21,798 bases of DNA from CAWGET01 sp963821715 (GTDB taxonomy: Bacteria; Bacteroidota; Ignavibacteria; Ignavibacteriales; Melioribacteraceae), in NCBI GenBank assembly GCA_963821715.1, contig CAWGET010000009.1, forward strand, positions 1 through 21,798, in the 5' to 3' direction. The notes beneath the pieces were generated by a model, which saw only the letters and a list, made by a program, of their open reading frames with translations, did no database searches and was not told where the DNA came from. Position 1 is the stretch's first letter; each line of letters opens with the position of its first letter. A program made the translations under genes and the position numbers. Shown in pieces: positions 6,830-16,161 of the stretch.

Positions 6830-7858
6830 TTAAAATCCTAAGGACACACCAAAAGAATGAACATCTTCCAGATACTCACTCTGTTGGAAAGAATAATCAA
6901 AAGCTATTCTAAAGAATTCTAGTCCACCGTAATTAAGTCCAAACCCGAGGGCGAGTCCTTCCTGGCTATCATCTAAAAATAGTGTTTTATAACCGCCTCT
7001 CAAAAATATCATCTCATTAAAAAGAGCCAGCTCACCGCCTACATTCACCCATTGATTATTATCATTCGGATGAGCCGCGTCCAAAGCAATTGTAAATCTC
7101 TGATTATTTAAGAATTGAAAATCTCTCGATAATCCAATCTGAAGTCTTAATGGAAGATTAAAATCGTCAGTTCCGAGATAAGCATCTAAGGATTCGTTAT
7201 TACCCGTACTCTGAGGATCGGAATCGTATTGGCGGAGAAGGTCCTGGCCTTCCATTTTCATTTTCGTTCCATAATTTGAAATGCTGCTCGCAAATTTTAC
7301 ACCGTAAAAAGGAGTATTGAAAATCGTTCCGATATCGAATGCAAAGCCCGAAGCGCTTGAATTAAAAATATCTTCCCGAATATATTTTGCGGTAACGCCG
7401 AGCACAAAATCCTCAGTAATATTTCTGGCCAATGAAAGACCGAAAGCGTAACTGCCGGCGCCGAAAGTTTCGCCGGTACCTTCGGGGCTTAATTCTGTTG
7501 TCAGCAGCATTTCGCCGTAATCCAAGGTGTTTATGCTGAAACCGATATTTCCAAATGATCCTGCGGGAATAACGAAACCGACAAAATTAAGATTAATATC
7601 TGCAAAAAGCGCTGTATGTGAAAAATAAGCTTGATACTCGTTTATTTTAGCTATACCGGCAGGATTCCAGTAAAGAGCGGTTGCGTCGTCTGCAATTGAA
7701 CTGTAAGCTCCGCCCATTCCGTTTGCCTTAGCTCCTATTCCGATACTGAGAAACTTAGCGGCGGTGGTTCCGGTTTTTGAAACGGTTTCCTGCGCATAAC
7801 CGCTTATGCTTAGCGAAACCGTTAAAATTATTACAATAAATCTGAATTTTCTATACAC
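6830..7858 (-). CDS. PorV/PorQ-family outer-membrane protein
   Basis: A 342-residue FadL-like beta-barrel. The signal peptide is about residues 1-22, ending GYAQ. The family signature follows: a glycine-rich opening (FLSIGIGAKANGMGGAYSSI) and ADDATALYWNPAGIAKI, then alternating strands to a final aromatic residue (GVSLGF). PorV proteins are T9SS components that accept cargo from the translocon and carry it to the sortase, and PorQ-type relatives have related roles. This copy may be dedicated to the cargoes encoded on both sides of it, which is inference. The start is GTG at 7858-7856 with GGGAG six bases upstream. It lies 32 nt after the large cargo gene and 62 nt before the four-repeat cargo. 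Confidence 0.82.
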   Translation of the reverse strand: MYRKFRFIVIILTVSLSISGYAQETVSKTGTTAAKFLSIGIGAKANGMGGAYSSIADDATALYWNPAGIAKINEYQAYFSHTALFADINLNFVGFVIPAGSFGNIGFSINTLDYGEMLLTTELSPEGTGETFGAGSYAFGLSLARNITEDFVLGVTAKYIREDIFNSSASGFAFDIGTIFNTPFYGVKFASSISNYGTKMKMEGQDLLRQYDSDPQSTGNNESLDAYLGTDDFNLPLRLQIGLSRDFQFLNNQRFTIALDAAHPNDNNQWVNVGGELALFNEMIFLRGGYKTLFLDDSQEGLALGFGLNYGGLEFFRIAFDYSFQQSEYLEDVHSFGVSLGF

Positions 7859-7890
7859 TTTTAACTCCCAAAAATTTGCTTAGAGTTTCT

Positions 7891-10800
7891 TTACTTGATA
7901 ACTGCAAACTTACCGATTTTCTCTCCTATGCCAGGAGCTTCAATATGATAAACATAAACGCCATAGGCTATTTGAAGATTATCTTTAGACAGCATATCCC
8001 AATCTGCAGTCCCATCGTTAAGAGGTTCATTATGTTCAATTGTTTTAACCAGCTCGCCGCTGACCGTGAATATTCTAATTGTACACTGAGCGGGCAGATG
8101 CGTAAAATGAATTTCTCTTGGTCCCCGTCCTGAAGTAAACGGATTGCTTGGTTCCCATTTTGCTTCTGCAACATAAGGATTAGGCACTACTTTAATTTTA
8201 TCTAGATCAGCTTTAGCAAGATTGTTGTCCACCGATGGAGATTGCGCCGTAAACGAAAATACATCGCCGGATAAAAACGGTTTGTTCAAATAAACACTAG
8301 CTGTATCGCCGCCCGCCGGAACCCGGAAATTAGGATTAACCTCCGAACCGCTCGGGAAATAGAACCACCAGGTAAAAACATTCTCTCCTGCAGCGTCCGG
8401 TTCCAGGAATACAATTCTATCTCTTCTTGCTCCGCTGACAGATAATTTTCCCGCTCCGTCTGCCTCATCAAGTTCAATAAAACCAAAATCAATAAATTCG
8501 CCGCTGCTCAAGTTTTTAACTTTAAAGTTAACATCCTTTGCCGGGAATGAATTAGATCCGAGAGTTATTGGAGTAGAAGTTCCGAAACCGACATTATCAT
8601 CAAATATAATTTGATAATCGTTTGGTCTTCTTTCGCCTTGAATTGTTCCGGCGGCCAATTTTTCAAAAACAAAATTAACCATAGTCGAATCGGACCATCC
8701 CGATCTTTGAGTATTAATGGAAACTCGATCTTCGTTAAAAAACTGAAGTCTGAAACCATCTGTTAATGGCTGCTCATAATCTGAATCTAAATTATTGCTT
8801 TGATAAATAAGGACGTCCCCTGTAGTTGAATCAACCAACGTAAAGGATTTGGTTGTAAGCGTATCCGATTGAGTAGGAGACGAAGCAGCTTTTACAGTAT
8901 CTTCAAAAGTAATATAATATGTGTGCCCTTCCTTTAATGCAAACGGATCAACTATATCGTAAGCGATTTGTGCCGTGGTAGTTCCTTCTACTCTTTCAAC
9001 TTCCCCGAGTGTTGCGGGAACATATCCCGCGGCAGGAGCTTCCGGAGTAACCACTACCACATTTGAACTTGTTACGGTAGTTCCGTCACTCTTTACAGTA
9101 ATACTTAAAGGCGATTCAGCTGGAATTATTTCTCCAAATTCATATCCTCTGTCGAATGAGACAACCGCATAGTAATATGTAAATCCGTTCTGTACCGTGG
9201 AATCCACAAAGGAATGTTTTACTCCCGAATCATCTCCCAGATAATATTTTATCCCATCCAGATCGATAGGATGGAATCCATTTATTCCGTTATCAAGATC
9301 GAAGATTGCAAGCGGAGTTTTAAAGGTCGGTGTTCCGAATCCACTTGTTATACTTTCTATATCCTGAAACGCCGGATCGGTTGAACGATAAACTCTGTAA
9401 CCTTCAAAATCATTTCCGTCGCCGCCAATTCCGTCAATATATGTATCGAAGGAAGAGTCAGCCGCCTCATTCCAGTATAAAGTAACCTTCCCGTCTCCTG
9501 CCACGGCCGTTACCGTAGGAGTTAACGGAGCCTGAGCAAATTGATAATCGTTATCGTAAGTTTCCTGCGCTCTTACTCTTTTCCGCAGGATTTCTGCTTT
9601 TCTCAATTCTCCGTTTGGATCGGGAACCGGAGCGTTTGCCAGCATAACGGCAATAGAGAACGGTTCCTGCTGTCCGGATTTTAACGGGAAAAAGCTCGAA
9701 GAAACGAATAGGTCATACTCTCCTGCAATTACCGGAAACGGTTCAAAGAATTTTCCGGGAATCATAAAATCAAACCACATCGTCGCGTCGCTGTTAATAT
9801 TCAATCCGCCTGCTGAAACTTTCTGAGCATTTGTAATACCAATCTGATCGGTTTCAGAAACGTCTGTCACATCAATATTGGGTTCGCCAGGCAAACCTGT
9901 TCCAGCTCCTGAAGTAGGAACTCCGTCTCCTTCTCCCAAATCGCCAGTATTTGCTACTCCGTCCAAACCGACATCATCTCTGCTAGCTAACCAGTCGCCG
10001 TCGTTATCAATACCATCATTCCTTGCTTCGTCAATCATTTCATCAATATTTTCGTCAATATTTTCATCAACAGCCCCGTCTCCGTTGTTATCTATTCCGT
10101 CGGCGTATTTTTTACCAAGGTCTTCCGACTTCACATCATACAAAATAACATCGCCGGTTCTATATCTAAAATAGGGTGCATCCTGGGCAGCCTGATCGAT
10201 AATCGCCTGAGTTATTACCGGACTTCCCTCTTCACCGTTATCATTATTATCAATAAAATCTTTGTAAGCTAAACCGAGGTCGTCGCTCTCAACCATAAGT
10301 AAATGTACTTTACCGCCCTGAATTCCGTCGTTGATATTCGCCGGCCATCGTTTCCAAATATCCCCTCCCGCTAAATCGATCATAGCGGAAGTAACTACAG
10401 GACTTCCGGCTTCCCCGTTATTGTTCTGATCAATTCGATCGGCATAAGACACACCTGATTGAACACCGAAAGCGATATGGGTTTGGTTCTCATCAATCAA
10501 TCCGTTTTGATTATCATCAATCAAATTATCTGCAATTTCATTCGCCAATAATTCTTCAGTAACAATCGGACCGTTCAATTCGCCGTCACCGTCGTTATCT
10601 ATTCTATCTAAAGCATTACCCGGAGTTTCCAGAAATGAAACAGCCACGATGCCAACAGGATCGCCGCCGAAGTTAGGAGCGCGATGGTCGGAATCCCGAG
10701 CCCAAAGAATATCTTCTATTAAATCGAATTCCGATATATCGTCCTGGGAATCTCCGTCACCGCCTACAAAATCAGCGAACCATATTGTCGCGCCTACTTT

Positions 10801-11532
10801 TTCTAAATCTTTAGTTCCGTCGTTAATAATATTATGGATATGATACATAACATCCTGTACAAGCACCTGAGACCAGGTCATAACCCTTACATCCAAAAGA
10901 ATACCGAGCCCTTTCCTTGATCTGTCTGTAGAATCGGGGAAATAGTAAGCATATCTGTCATAGCGGTCGTCGGAAGCGCGGTAGAACATCTCCATATCTG
11001 CGTTAAATTTATTTTTACCAAAGTATCCATTCCAACTGCCGGCCCAGCCGGGATCATTTTCATCCTGCATTTTATCAGGCCAGAAGTCCGGCCAGGTTTC
11101 AGGTTTTTCGCTGTTTGCTATTTCCTGCTCGGGAAGGCTGTTGTTGTAGTAGCCGGGAACGGGTTCAAAGTTCCAACTGTTTCCCTGCGGGGATTGGCGG
11201 TAATCCATAACATCAATAATTTTTTGTGTTTCGCCTCTCTCGTCAACCACTTCCGCTCCCACAAAAAGTCCCGTAAGAGCTAGATATACTTTGCCAGTAT
11301 TCTTCGGCCATTCATACGGGGTTTGAACCGAAATTGGGAAGTCGCCGTTTTGTCTTCCGCTAAGACCATGATTGAATATTGTAGCCCTTATTCTGTTGCC
11401 TTGCATTTGGCCGGTTGCGCGGAATTTAGGGTCGCCCCTCTCATCGCTTGGTTCGTGCTGCGCGGAAATAACTGATGACAGCATAAAAATGCTTACCAAA
11501 ACCGCAATAATTTTTGAAATATTCTTATGCAT
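7891..11532 (-). CDS. Large secreted T9SS-type protein with Ca-binding-like loop repeats
   Basis: A 1213-residue exported protein. The signal peptide is about residues 1-24, ending VISAQ. Residues 25-300 form an unrecognised W/Y-rich domain. Residues 309-514 hold six EF-hand or thrombospondin-3-like acidic loops (DRIDNDGDGELNG at 309, then DDNQNG, DQNNNGE, DNNDNGE, DNNGDGAVDE, DNDGD), within tandem units of roughly 53-60 residues. About 670-810 is a fibronectin type III-like domain (KVTLYWNEA, FEGYRVYRST, YYYAVVSFD). Unrecognised beta-rich sequence follows to about 1100. The C-terminus (1113-1213) has VVPNPYV, a strand-rich core and final KIGKFAVIK, resembling T9SS/FlgD-like sorting domains. 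AGGA lies 9 nt from the ATG. It is the third gene of the operon, between the TonB receptor and the PorV-like gene. It may be a cell-surface protein that folds with calcium; its ligand is unknown. Confidence 0.72.
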   Translation of the reverse strand: MHKNISKIIAVLVSIFMLSSVISAQHEPSDERGDPKFRATGQMQGNRIRATIFNHGLSGRQNGDFPISVQTPYEWPKNTGKVYLALTGLFVGAEVVDERGETQKIIDVMDYRQSPQGNSWNFEPVPGYYNNSLPEQEIANSEKPETWPDFWPDKMQDENDPGWAGSWNGYFGKNKFNADMEMFYRASDDRYDRYAYYFPDSTDRSRKGLGILLDVRVMTWSQVLVQDVMYHIHNIINDGTKDLEKVGATIWFADFVGGDGDSQDDISEFDLIEDILWARDSDHRAPNFGGDPVGIVAVSFLETPGNALDRIDNDGDGELNGPIVTEELLANEIADNLIDDNQNGLIDENQTHIAFGVQSGVSYADRIDQNNNGEAGSPVVTSAMIDLAGGDIWKRWPANINDGIQGGKVHLLMVESDDLGLAYKDFIDNNDNGEEGSPVITQAIIDQAAQDAPYFRYRTGDVILYDVKSEDLGKKYADGIDNNGDGAVDENIDENIDEMIDEARNDGIDNDGDWLASRDDVGLDGVANTGDLGEGDGVPTSGAGTGLPGEPNIDVTDVSETDQIGITNAQKVSAGGLNINSDATMWFDFMIPGKFFEPFPVIAGEYDLFVSSSFFPLKSGQQEPFSIAVMLANAPVPDPNGELRKAEILRKRVRAQETYDNDYQFAQAPLTPTVTAVAGDGKVTLYWNEAADSSFDTYIDGIGGDGNDFEGYRVYRSTDPAFQDIESITSGFGTPTFKTPLAIFDLDNGINGFHPIDLDGIKYYLGDDSGVKHSFVDSTVQNGFTYYYAVVSFDRGYEFGEIIPAESPLSITVKSDGTTVTSSNVVVVTPEAPAAGYVPATLGEVERVEGTTTAQIAYDIVDPFALKEGHTYYITFEDTVKAASSPTQSDTLTTKSFTLVDSTTGDVLIYQSNNLDSDYEQPLTDGFRLQFFNEDRVSINTQRSGWSDSTMVNFVFEKLAAGTIQGERRPNDYQIIFDDNVGFGTSTPITLGSNSFPAKDVNFKVKNLSSGEFIDFGFIELDEADGAGKLSVSGARRDRIVFLEPDAAGENVFTWWFYFPSGSEVNPNFRVPAGGDTASVYLNKPFLSGDVFSFTAQSPSVDNNLAKADLDKIKVVPNPYVAEAKWEPSNPFTSGRGPREIHFTHLPAQCTIRIFTVSGELVKTIEHNEPLNDGTADWDMLSKDNLQIAYGVYVYHIEAPGIGEKIGKFAVIK

Positions 11533-11565
11533 TAAATAATTCCTATTGATTACAAAAATTTATAT

Positions 11566-14241
11566 CTATAAATCTAGTTCAAACCCAAGCTGTACAAGGC
11601 GCGGAGCCGCATAATGTGATGGGTAATTTAAATATTCTTCTACAGTATTTGGTCTCGCAGGATCAGGACCTACGTTCTGAGCTTCTGTTGTAAAATCCGC
11701 TTTTCCTGTATCGCCGAAGACATTGACCACAATTTTATTATCTAACAGATTAAATACTCTAACGAATGTAGTTAAATTGAAGCCAAGCAGATTAAAATCT
11801 TTATGCGCGCGCATATCGATACTGAATTGTGCCGGTCTTCTTCTACTGTTTGTTTCCAGACCAGAGGAGATTCCGCGGTCAGAAGTATATTGCGTTATCG
11901 CAGGAGTATAAGGTAATCCGGTTCCGTATTTGGCCAGCAAACTAACTCCCCAATCGGCAGATCCAACGTAAACATTGAAGTTTGCGAGATGAGTTTGATC
12001 CCAGTTCAATGGAATAAGATATAATCTCGGCTCATTATTGTTTATCAGAGAATTGAATAGATCATCGGGATTAGAATTGGTTCCTTCCGCAACCTGATAT
12101 GTATAGTTAAAATCTAAAGAAAAATGATTTTCAAATCTTTTACGAAAATCAAGTGTAATGCCTCGTACGTTTGAATAATCTTTATTAGTATAAACTGAAT
12201 AAGTTACGCCGTTTCTTGTAGATTGCAGCGGCCCGGCGGTTATCCAGTTTCTAATATCCCGGTAAAAAGTAGTTATATCAGCATAAAAATATTCGCCGAA
12301 CTCCTGTTTAAAACCGAATTCATACATAATTGTTTTTTGTGCTTCCAGATCGGGGTTTCCGTAGGGGCCGTATGATTGTCCGGTTTCCGGCACCTGAAAT
12401 CTTCCGTTCTGAAATAAATACTGATAAGATGGAATCTGGAGAAAGTGTCCATATGAAAATCGTAAAACTCCTGTTGCGCTTATCGGATAAGCGATTCCAA
12501 GTCTTGGGCTAAGCTGCCATTTAGCATCTGCATTTTTATAATAGTTGGGTAATCTTTCTTTCAGTGTTAAATTCTGCATATCGGGGCGCAGCGGAACATA
12601 AACATTTGGATCGGTAGGATCCACCAAAACTTCACCGCGGGAATCGAAATAATCAAATCTTAAGCCGAGGTTAATAATTACGTCTTCATATTCAATTTTA
12701 TCCTGAAGATAACCGGAAAGTTCTAGCGGTTCATTGTCGTATTTAGTCCTGTTCGGCTGGGCAGGATCGGGAATTGAAGGCTGAAAAGGTTCAACCGGAA
12801 CACCGTCTATCGTTTCCGGTTCTATATTGTAATCATCAAACTTAAGATTATGTACTCTTCCTTCGGCGCCGAATTTAATAAGGTGCCTTTCAGAGAGCTG
12901 TGTAGTGAAATCAAATTTTGCAAGATAAGTGTTTGTTTCTCTAAAAAATTGATGAAGATTAGTGCCGGTAGTTAAAAATGCGTAGTTGATAGTATTTAAT
13001 GAATCGGGATGTAAATATCTGCTGTCCAAAGGATTTGCATATAGATACTCGTCAAAATCCTTGAAAAAATATGAACCGCGTAAAGTATAAAAAGATTTTG
13101 AAGAAATTGTGTGCGTCATTGTGAAAGTAGCGTTATATGCGTTGGAATGTTTTGTTAAATTACCATCCGGATTCCATTTATAAATATGATCGTAGTCTTC
13201 GTAATCTTCCTTTGAATATAGGCCTTCTAAATTGAACTTAAAATGCGATGAAGCGAACCAGCTTAAATTTGCCTGTCCCATTGTCCGTTCGCTCCAGTTC
13301 ATCGGCACAATGGATCCGTCACCTACAGTCCCGACAGGATTGTAATTCCTTACGCCGTATATATATCCATCGTCATAATCATAACGGATATTAGCAAAAA
13401 AAGCTACGCTGTTTCCAAGCAAAGGGAACGGACCTGCAAGACTGCCCTGGAGATTATAGTTTGCAACCGGATTTATATCATCAATATTCACAAAATAATT
13501 TGTAAAATCGCTTACGTAATCACTGGAATATACTTTAATATTTCCGGTATATTTATTGCCGCCTTCTTTCGTTACGGTATTAACAATCCCTGAAAGCGCC
13601 TGACCGTATTCGGCGTTAAACGTTCCGGTAATTACCTGAAGTTCCTGGATACTGCTATTGTCTATTTCTATTCCGCGGCTGTTATCATAAGCGTCGGTTA
13701 TCGAAACTCCGTTTACCCAATAAGCAATTTCCGTCGTTCTTCCTCCGCGGATATGAAAACCTCCTTCGGCATCTGTGTTAACACCCGATTGAAGCTGTAA
13801 AACATCGTTGAGTTCGGCTACCGGCAAATTTTGAATATCGTCCGCCGATACCAGGGATTGCGAGGATGTAACATCTTTCTGTAAGGTTTCTTTTCCCTGA
13901 ACAACAATTTCGCCCAATTCCACACTCGATTCAGAGAGTTCTACGTTCTGCCTTGTAGTAAGATCGATAGAAATCGAGATTCCCTCAACAACAACCGGCT
14001 GATACCCGATATATTGATAGCGAACGGTGTAAGTGCCGGGCGGAATATTTAAAATTACATAATCGCCGTTTATATCGGTTGCTGCTCCGAGCTGAGTTCC
14101 TTCAACGGTAATGTTTACGAATGGCAGAGGTTCTGACGTTGTCGCGTCGGTTACTTTACCTGTTAATTTTCCGGTCGTGCCTGCGTGGATGAATATAGGC
14201 AATAACAATCCAAGCGTTAAAAACTGTAAAAATCTTTTCAT
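11566..14241 (-). CDS. TonB-dependent outer-membrane receptor
   Basis: An 891-residue receptor. The signal peptide is residues 1-20. A carboxypeptidase regulatory-like (peptidase-associated) domain spans about 24-103 (GKLTGKVTDATTSEPLPFVN, DINGDYVILNIPPGTYTV). A TonB-box-like segment lies near 110-115 (GEIVVQG), a plug at about 120-228 (LNDVLQLQSGVN, FHIRGGR, QVITGTFNAEYGQALSGIVN), and a 22-strand-type barrel from about 230 to the end (RLVQLGFELDL). Such receptors import ligands across the outer membrane using TonB-ExbBD energy. At 891 residues, and without an adjacent SusD, it is not a typical SusC. GGAG sits about 7 nt from the ATG. It lies 34 nt after the isomerase gene and 33 nt before the large cargo gene, so it belongs to the operon. 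The ligand is unknown, and glucan oligosaccharides are only suggested by the neighbours. Confidence 0.9.
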   Translation of the reverse strand: MKRFLQFLTLGLLLPIFIHAGTTGKLTGKVTDATTSEPLPFVNITVEGTQLGAATDINGDYVILNIPPGTYTVRYQYIGYQPVVVEGISISIDLTTRQNVELSESSVELGEIVVQGKETLQKDVTSSQSLVSADDIQNLPVAELNDVLQLQSGVNTDAEGGFHIRGGRTTEIAYWVNGVSITDAYDNSRGIEIDNSSIQELQVITGTFNAEYGQALSGIVNTVTKEGGNKYTGNIKVYSSDYVSDFTNYFVNIDDINPVANYNLQGSLAGPFPLLGNSVAFFANIRYDYDDGYIYGVRNYNPVGTVGDGSIVPMNWSERTMGQANLSWFASSHFKFNLEGLYSKEDYEDYDHIYKWNPDGNLTKHSNAYNATFTMTHTISSKSFYTLRGSYFFKDFDEYLYANPLDSRYLHPDSLNTINYAFLTTGTNLHQFFRETNTYLAKFDFTTQLSERHLIKFGAEGRVHNLKFDDYNIEPETIDGVPVEPFQPSIPDPAQPNRTKYDNEPLELSGYLQDKIEYEDVIINLGLRFDYFDSRGEVLVDPTDPNVYVPLRPDMQNLTLKERLPNYYKNADAKWQLSPRLGIAYPISATGVLRFSYGHFLQIPSYQYLFQNGRFQVPETGQSYGPYGNPDLEAQKTIMYEFGFKQEFGEYFYADITTFYRDIRNWITAGPLQSTRNGVTYSVYTNKDYSNVRGITLDFRKRFENHFSLDFNYTYQVAEGTNSNPDDLFNSLINNNEPRLYLIPLNWDQTHLANFNVYVGSADWGVSLLAKYGTGLPYTPAITQYTSDRGISSGLETNSRRRPAQFSIDMRAHKDFNLLGFNLTTFVRVFNLLDNKIVVNVFGDTGKADFTTEAQNVGPDPARPNTVEEYLNYPSHYAAPRLVQLGFELDL

Positions 14242-14275
14242 ATGTTACTCCGAATAATAAAAACTATTCTTTTTA

Positions 14276-15955
14276 TTAATTTGGCAAATCAAAAGTTAAT
14301 GAACTTAATAATTTCTCGTTTACCTGCACTTTTATTTCTTCTTTTAAATGATCTATATAATCAAACAATAATTGATTTTTCCTATCATTTTTGTAAACAT
14401 CTAAAACTTCCTGCTCTATATCTTCATATGCAATCGGTTCGCTCTTTCTTTTGCCGAGTATTTTAAATATTCCAAAGTAATCATCTATCTTTTGAGGAGC
14501 GATTATTTCACCTACAGAACTTTCCCAAAGTGTAACTTTCAATATACCAAATTTCGAAATCGGAGCAAAACCAATTTCTCCGTCATTTTTTGCAGACCAT
14601 TCCCTTAACGAATATTTTTTGGCTAGTTTCCCGAAATTTTCTCCTGATTGCAGTTTTCTATAAATGTCCGCAGCTAAATTTTTATCTGCAACAATAATTT
14701 CCTGAATATTAATTTCGTCGTGAGTTGAAAAAAAGTTCAGATGTTCATTGTAATAATTACGTAAAACAGAATCTTCCACTTCAGATTTTTCCGCTATTTC
14801 TTGAGCTTTGAATTTTAAAAAAAGATTATTCATCATCGTTTCATAATTGCGAAGCATAATTTTATTTTTATCATAACCGCGTTCTTCTGCTTCGGCTATC
14901 AAAATATCTTGGGCAACAAATCCCTCAATAGCGGCGGTTAATTTTTTAGTTGTATTAATATTGCTGCGGTGATATTCCGGAAGGTTTTTTATTCGAGTTA
15001 AAACATCGTTAACATCGTATACTTCATTTTTGTAAATCGCAACTGTTTTATTTTTAATCTTGTCCTGATTTTCGGTCTCGTTATTATTTCCCCGCAGAAA
15101 TTTAAACGTTTCTTCAACGCCTTTTGATTTGATATCAAGCGCCTTTCTGTCGAACACAGATTCAATAAAATTTCTTTCGGAAGGATTTTTTTTTCTAATC
15201 TTAATGGCAGTTTCTATTTCTCGTTTCTTCTGCTGATACTGATATTCAGTGAGAAGCGGATTAAATTCTTTTTCTTCTAATTTGATTATACTGTAACCGG
15301 TTCTTGTTTTAACAGGTTTGGATATTTCGTTTACTTCGAGCTCATATGCGGCATCTTCAAAAGCCGGGTCCATCTCTCCCCACGTAAAAGAGCCGATAAA
15401 TCCGCCGTTATTTCTTAGCGTAGAATCGGTAAATACTTGCTGCGCCAATTCATCAAAAGTAGCTCCCGTCTGCAATAGCTGATAAAGCTGTTCGGCTTCT
15501 TCTTCATCTTTAGCGTAAAGATGGCGAGCCGTTAAAGTCTGATTCATTTTAATAAAAGCATCACGCAATTCTTTATTAGAAACTTCAATTCCTCCGTAGA
15601 TCTCTCTATCTTTCAGGAAGGCGAGAAGATTTTGTTTGAATATCCATTCTTTTTCTTTCTTAAATTCCTCGTTCGCATAAACGCCTTCGTTATCGTCATA
15701 TTCTTTTAGAAGAATTTCATTTATCATATTGTTAAGAATTGCCATACGGGTTCTTAAATTATCGTCAACTCCGGTAGTAGCTATATAATCTATATAACGA
15801 TTTTCAAATTCTTCAGAGGATATTTTGTTATTTCCAACCACGGCAATTATCTGTTCGTCGGAAGAAGTGCAGGAAAAAAGCATTAGAGTAAAAATCAGCG
15901 TTACTATATAAGCCGCGTTTCGTCTAATAAAACCAGAAGAAACAATAAAAATCAT
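14276..15955 (-). CDS. Lipoprotein parvulin-type peptidyl-prolyl isomerase
   Basis: A 559-residue periplasmic folding factor. The signal sequence ends in the lipobox LFSC, with Cys29 as the acylated residue. A SurA/PrsA-like helical chaperone region (about 35-135) is followed by a first PpiC/rotamase domain (about 139-228: LTARHLYAK, NNGGFIGSF, VKTRTGYSIIKLEE). A second helical part (230-410) precedes a second, more diverged rotamase domain (about 413-503: INIQEIIV, DGEIGFAPISKFG, YFGIFKIL). The family catalyses Xaa-Pro isomerisation and chaperones outer-membrane proteins. Being first in an operon with a TonB barrel, a PorV-like barrel and two T9SS proteins suggests those as clients (inference). 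The AAGGAA ribosome binding site is about 12 nt from the ATG, which is long, so the exact start is less certain. Confidence 0.88.
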   Translation of the reverse strand: MIFIVSSGFIRRNAAYIVTLIFTLMLFSCTSSDEQIIAVVGNNKISSEEFENRYIDYIATTGVDDNLRTRMAILNNMINEILLKEYDDNEGVYANEEFKKEKEWIFKQNLLAFLKDREIYGGIEVSNKELRDAFIKMNQTLTARHLYAKDEEEAEQLYQLLQTGATFDELAQQVFTDSTLRNNGGFIGSFTWGEMDPAFEDAAYELEVNEISKPVKTRTGYSIIKLEEKEFNPLLTEYQYQQKKREIETAIKIRKKNPSERNFIESVFDRKALDIKSKGVEETFKFLRGNNNETENQDKIKNKTVAIYKNEVYDVNDVLTRIKNLPEYHRSNINTTKKLTAAIEGFVAQDILIAEAEERGYDKNKIMLRNYETMMNNLFLKFKAQEIAEKSEVEDSVLRNYYNEHLNFFSTHDEINIQEIIVADKNLAADIYRKLQSGENFGKLAKKYSLREWSAKNDGEIGFAPISKFGILKVTLWESSVGEIIAPQKIDDYFGIFKILGKRKSEPIAYEDIEQEVLDVYKNDRKNQLLFDYIDHLKEEIKVQVNEKLLSSLTFDLPN

Positions 15956-16060
15956 CTATTTAACAATTCCTTATTTAACAAATAATTACATTTTAAAATT
16001 ACCATTTAGAATCTGAAATTTCCATAAAATTAGACGTTTTAATAATTTACCCCAACTTAA

Positions 16061-16160
16061 ATTTTGAGCGAAACCTCAAACGCACGAAGGGAAAAACAGG
16101 GAGTTACCTCATTCAATGGGAATAACTTTCGGCAGTTGTGAGTGGCGGCATTTTGGTGCC
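16061..16160. other. GC-richer structured non-coding island upstream of the operon
   Basis: The 206-nt gap 15956-16161 divides sharply. 15956-16050 is very AT-rich, while 16061-16160 has 47 G+C in 100 bases by direct count. It contains TTTGAG (16063-16068) paired with CTCAAA (16075-16080), AGTTA (16102-16106) with TAACT (16123-16127), and TGGC/GCCA near 16142-16160. No sustained open frame is seen on either strand. It could be a leader RNA, a short repeat or the remnant of an inserted element. Confidence 0.4.
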
Positions 16161-16161
16161 A

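Noticed and set aside
9878..10174. Plus-strand open frame of 98 codons rich in Ser and Pro
   Set aside because: It is antisense to the Asp/Asn/Gly-rich repeat region of the 1213-residue secreted protein; its composition is the mirror of that region and it has no ribosome binding site.
16063..16080. TTTGAG/CTCAAA hairpin as a terminator of the second SGNH gene
   Set aside because: Only a 6-bp stem, with no U-tract after it on the minus strand; kept only as part of the structured island.
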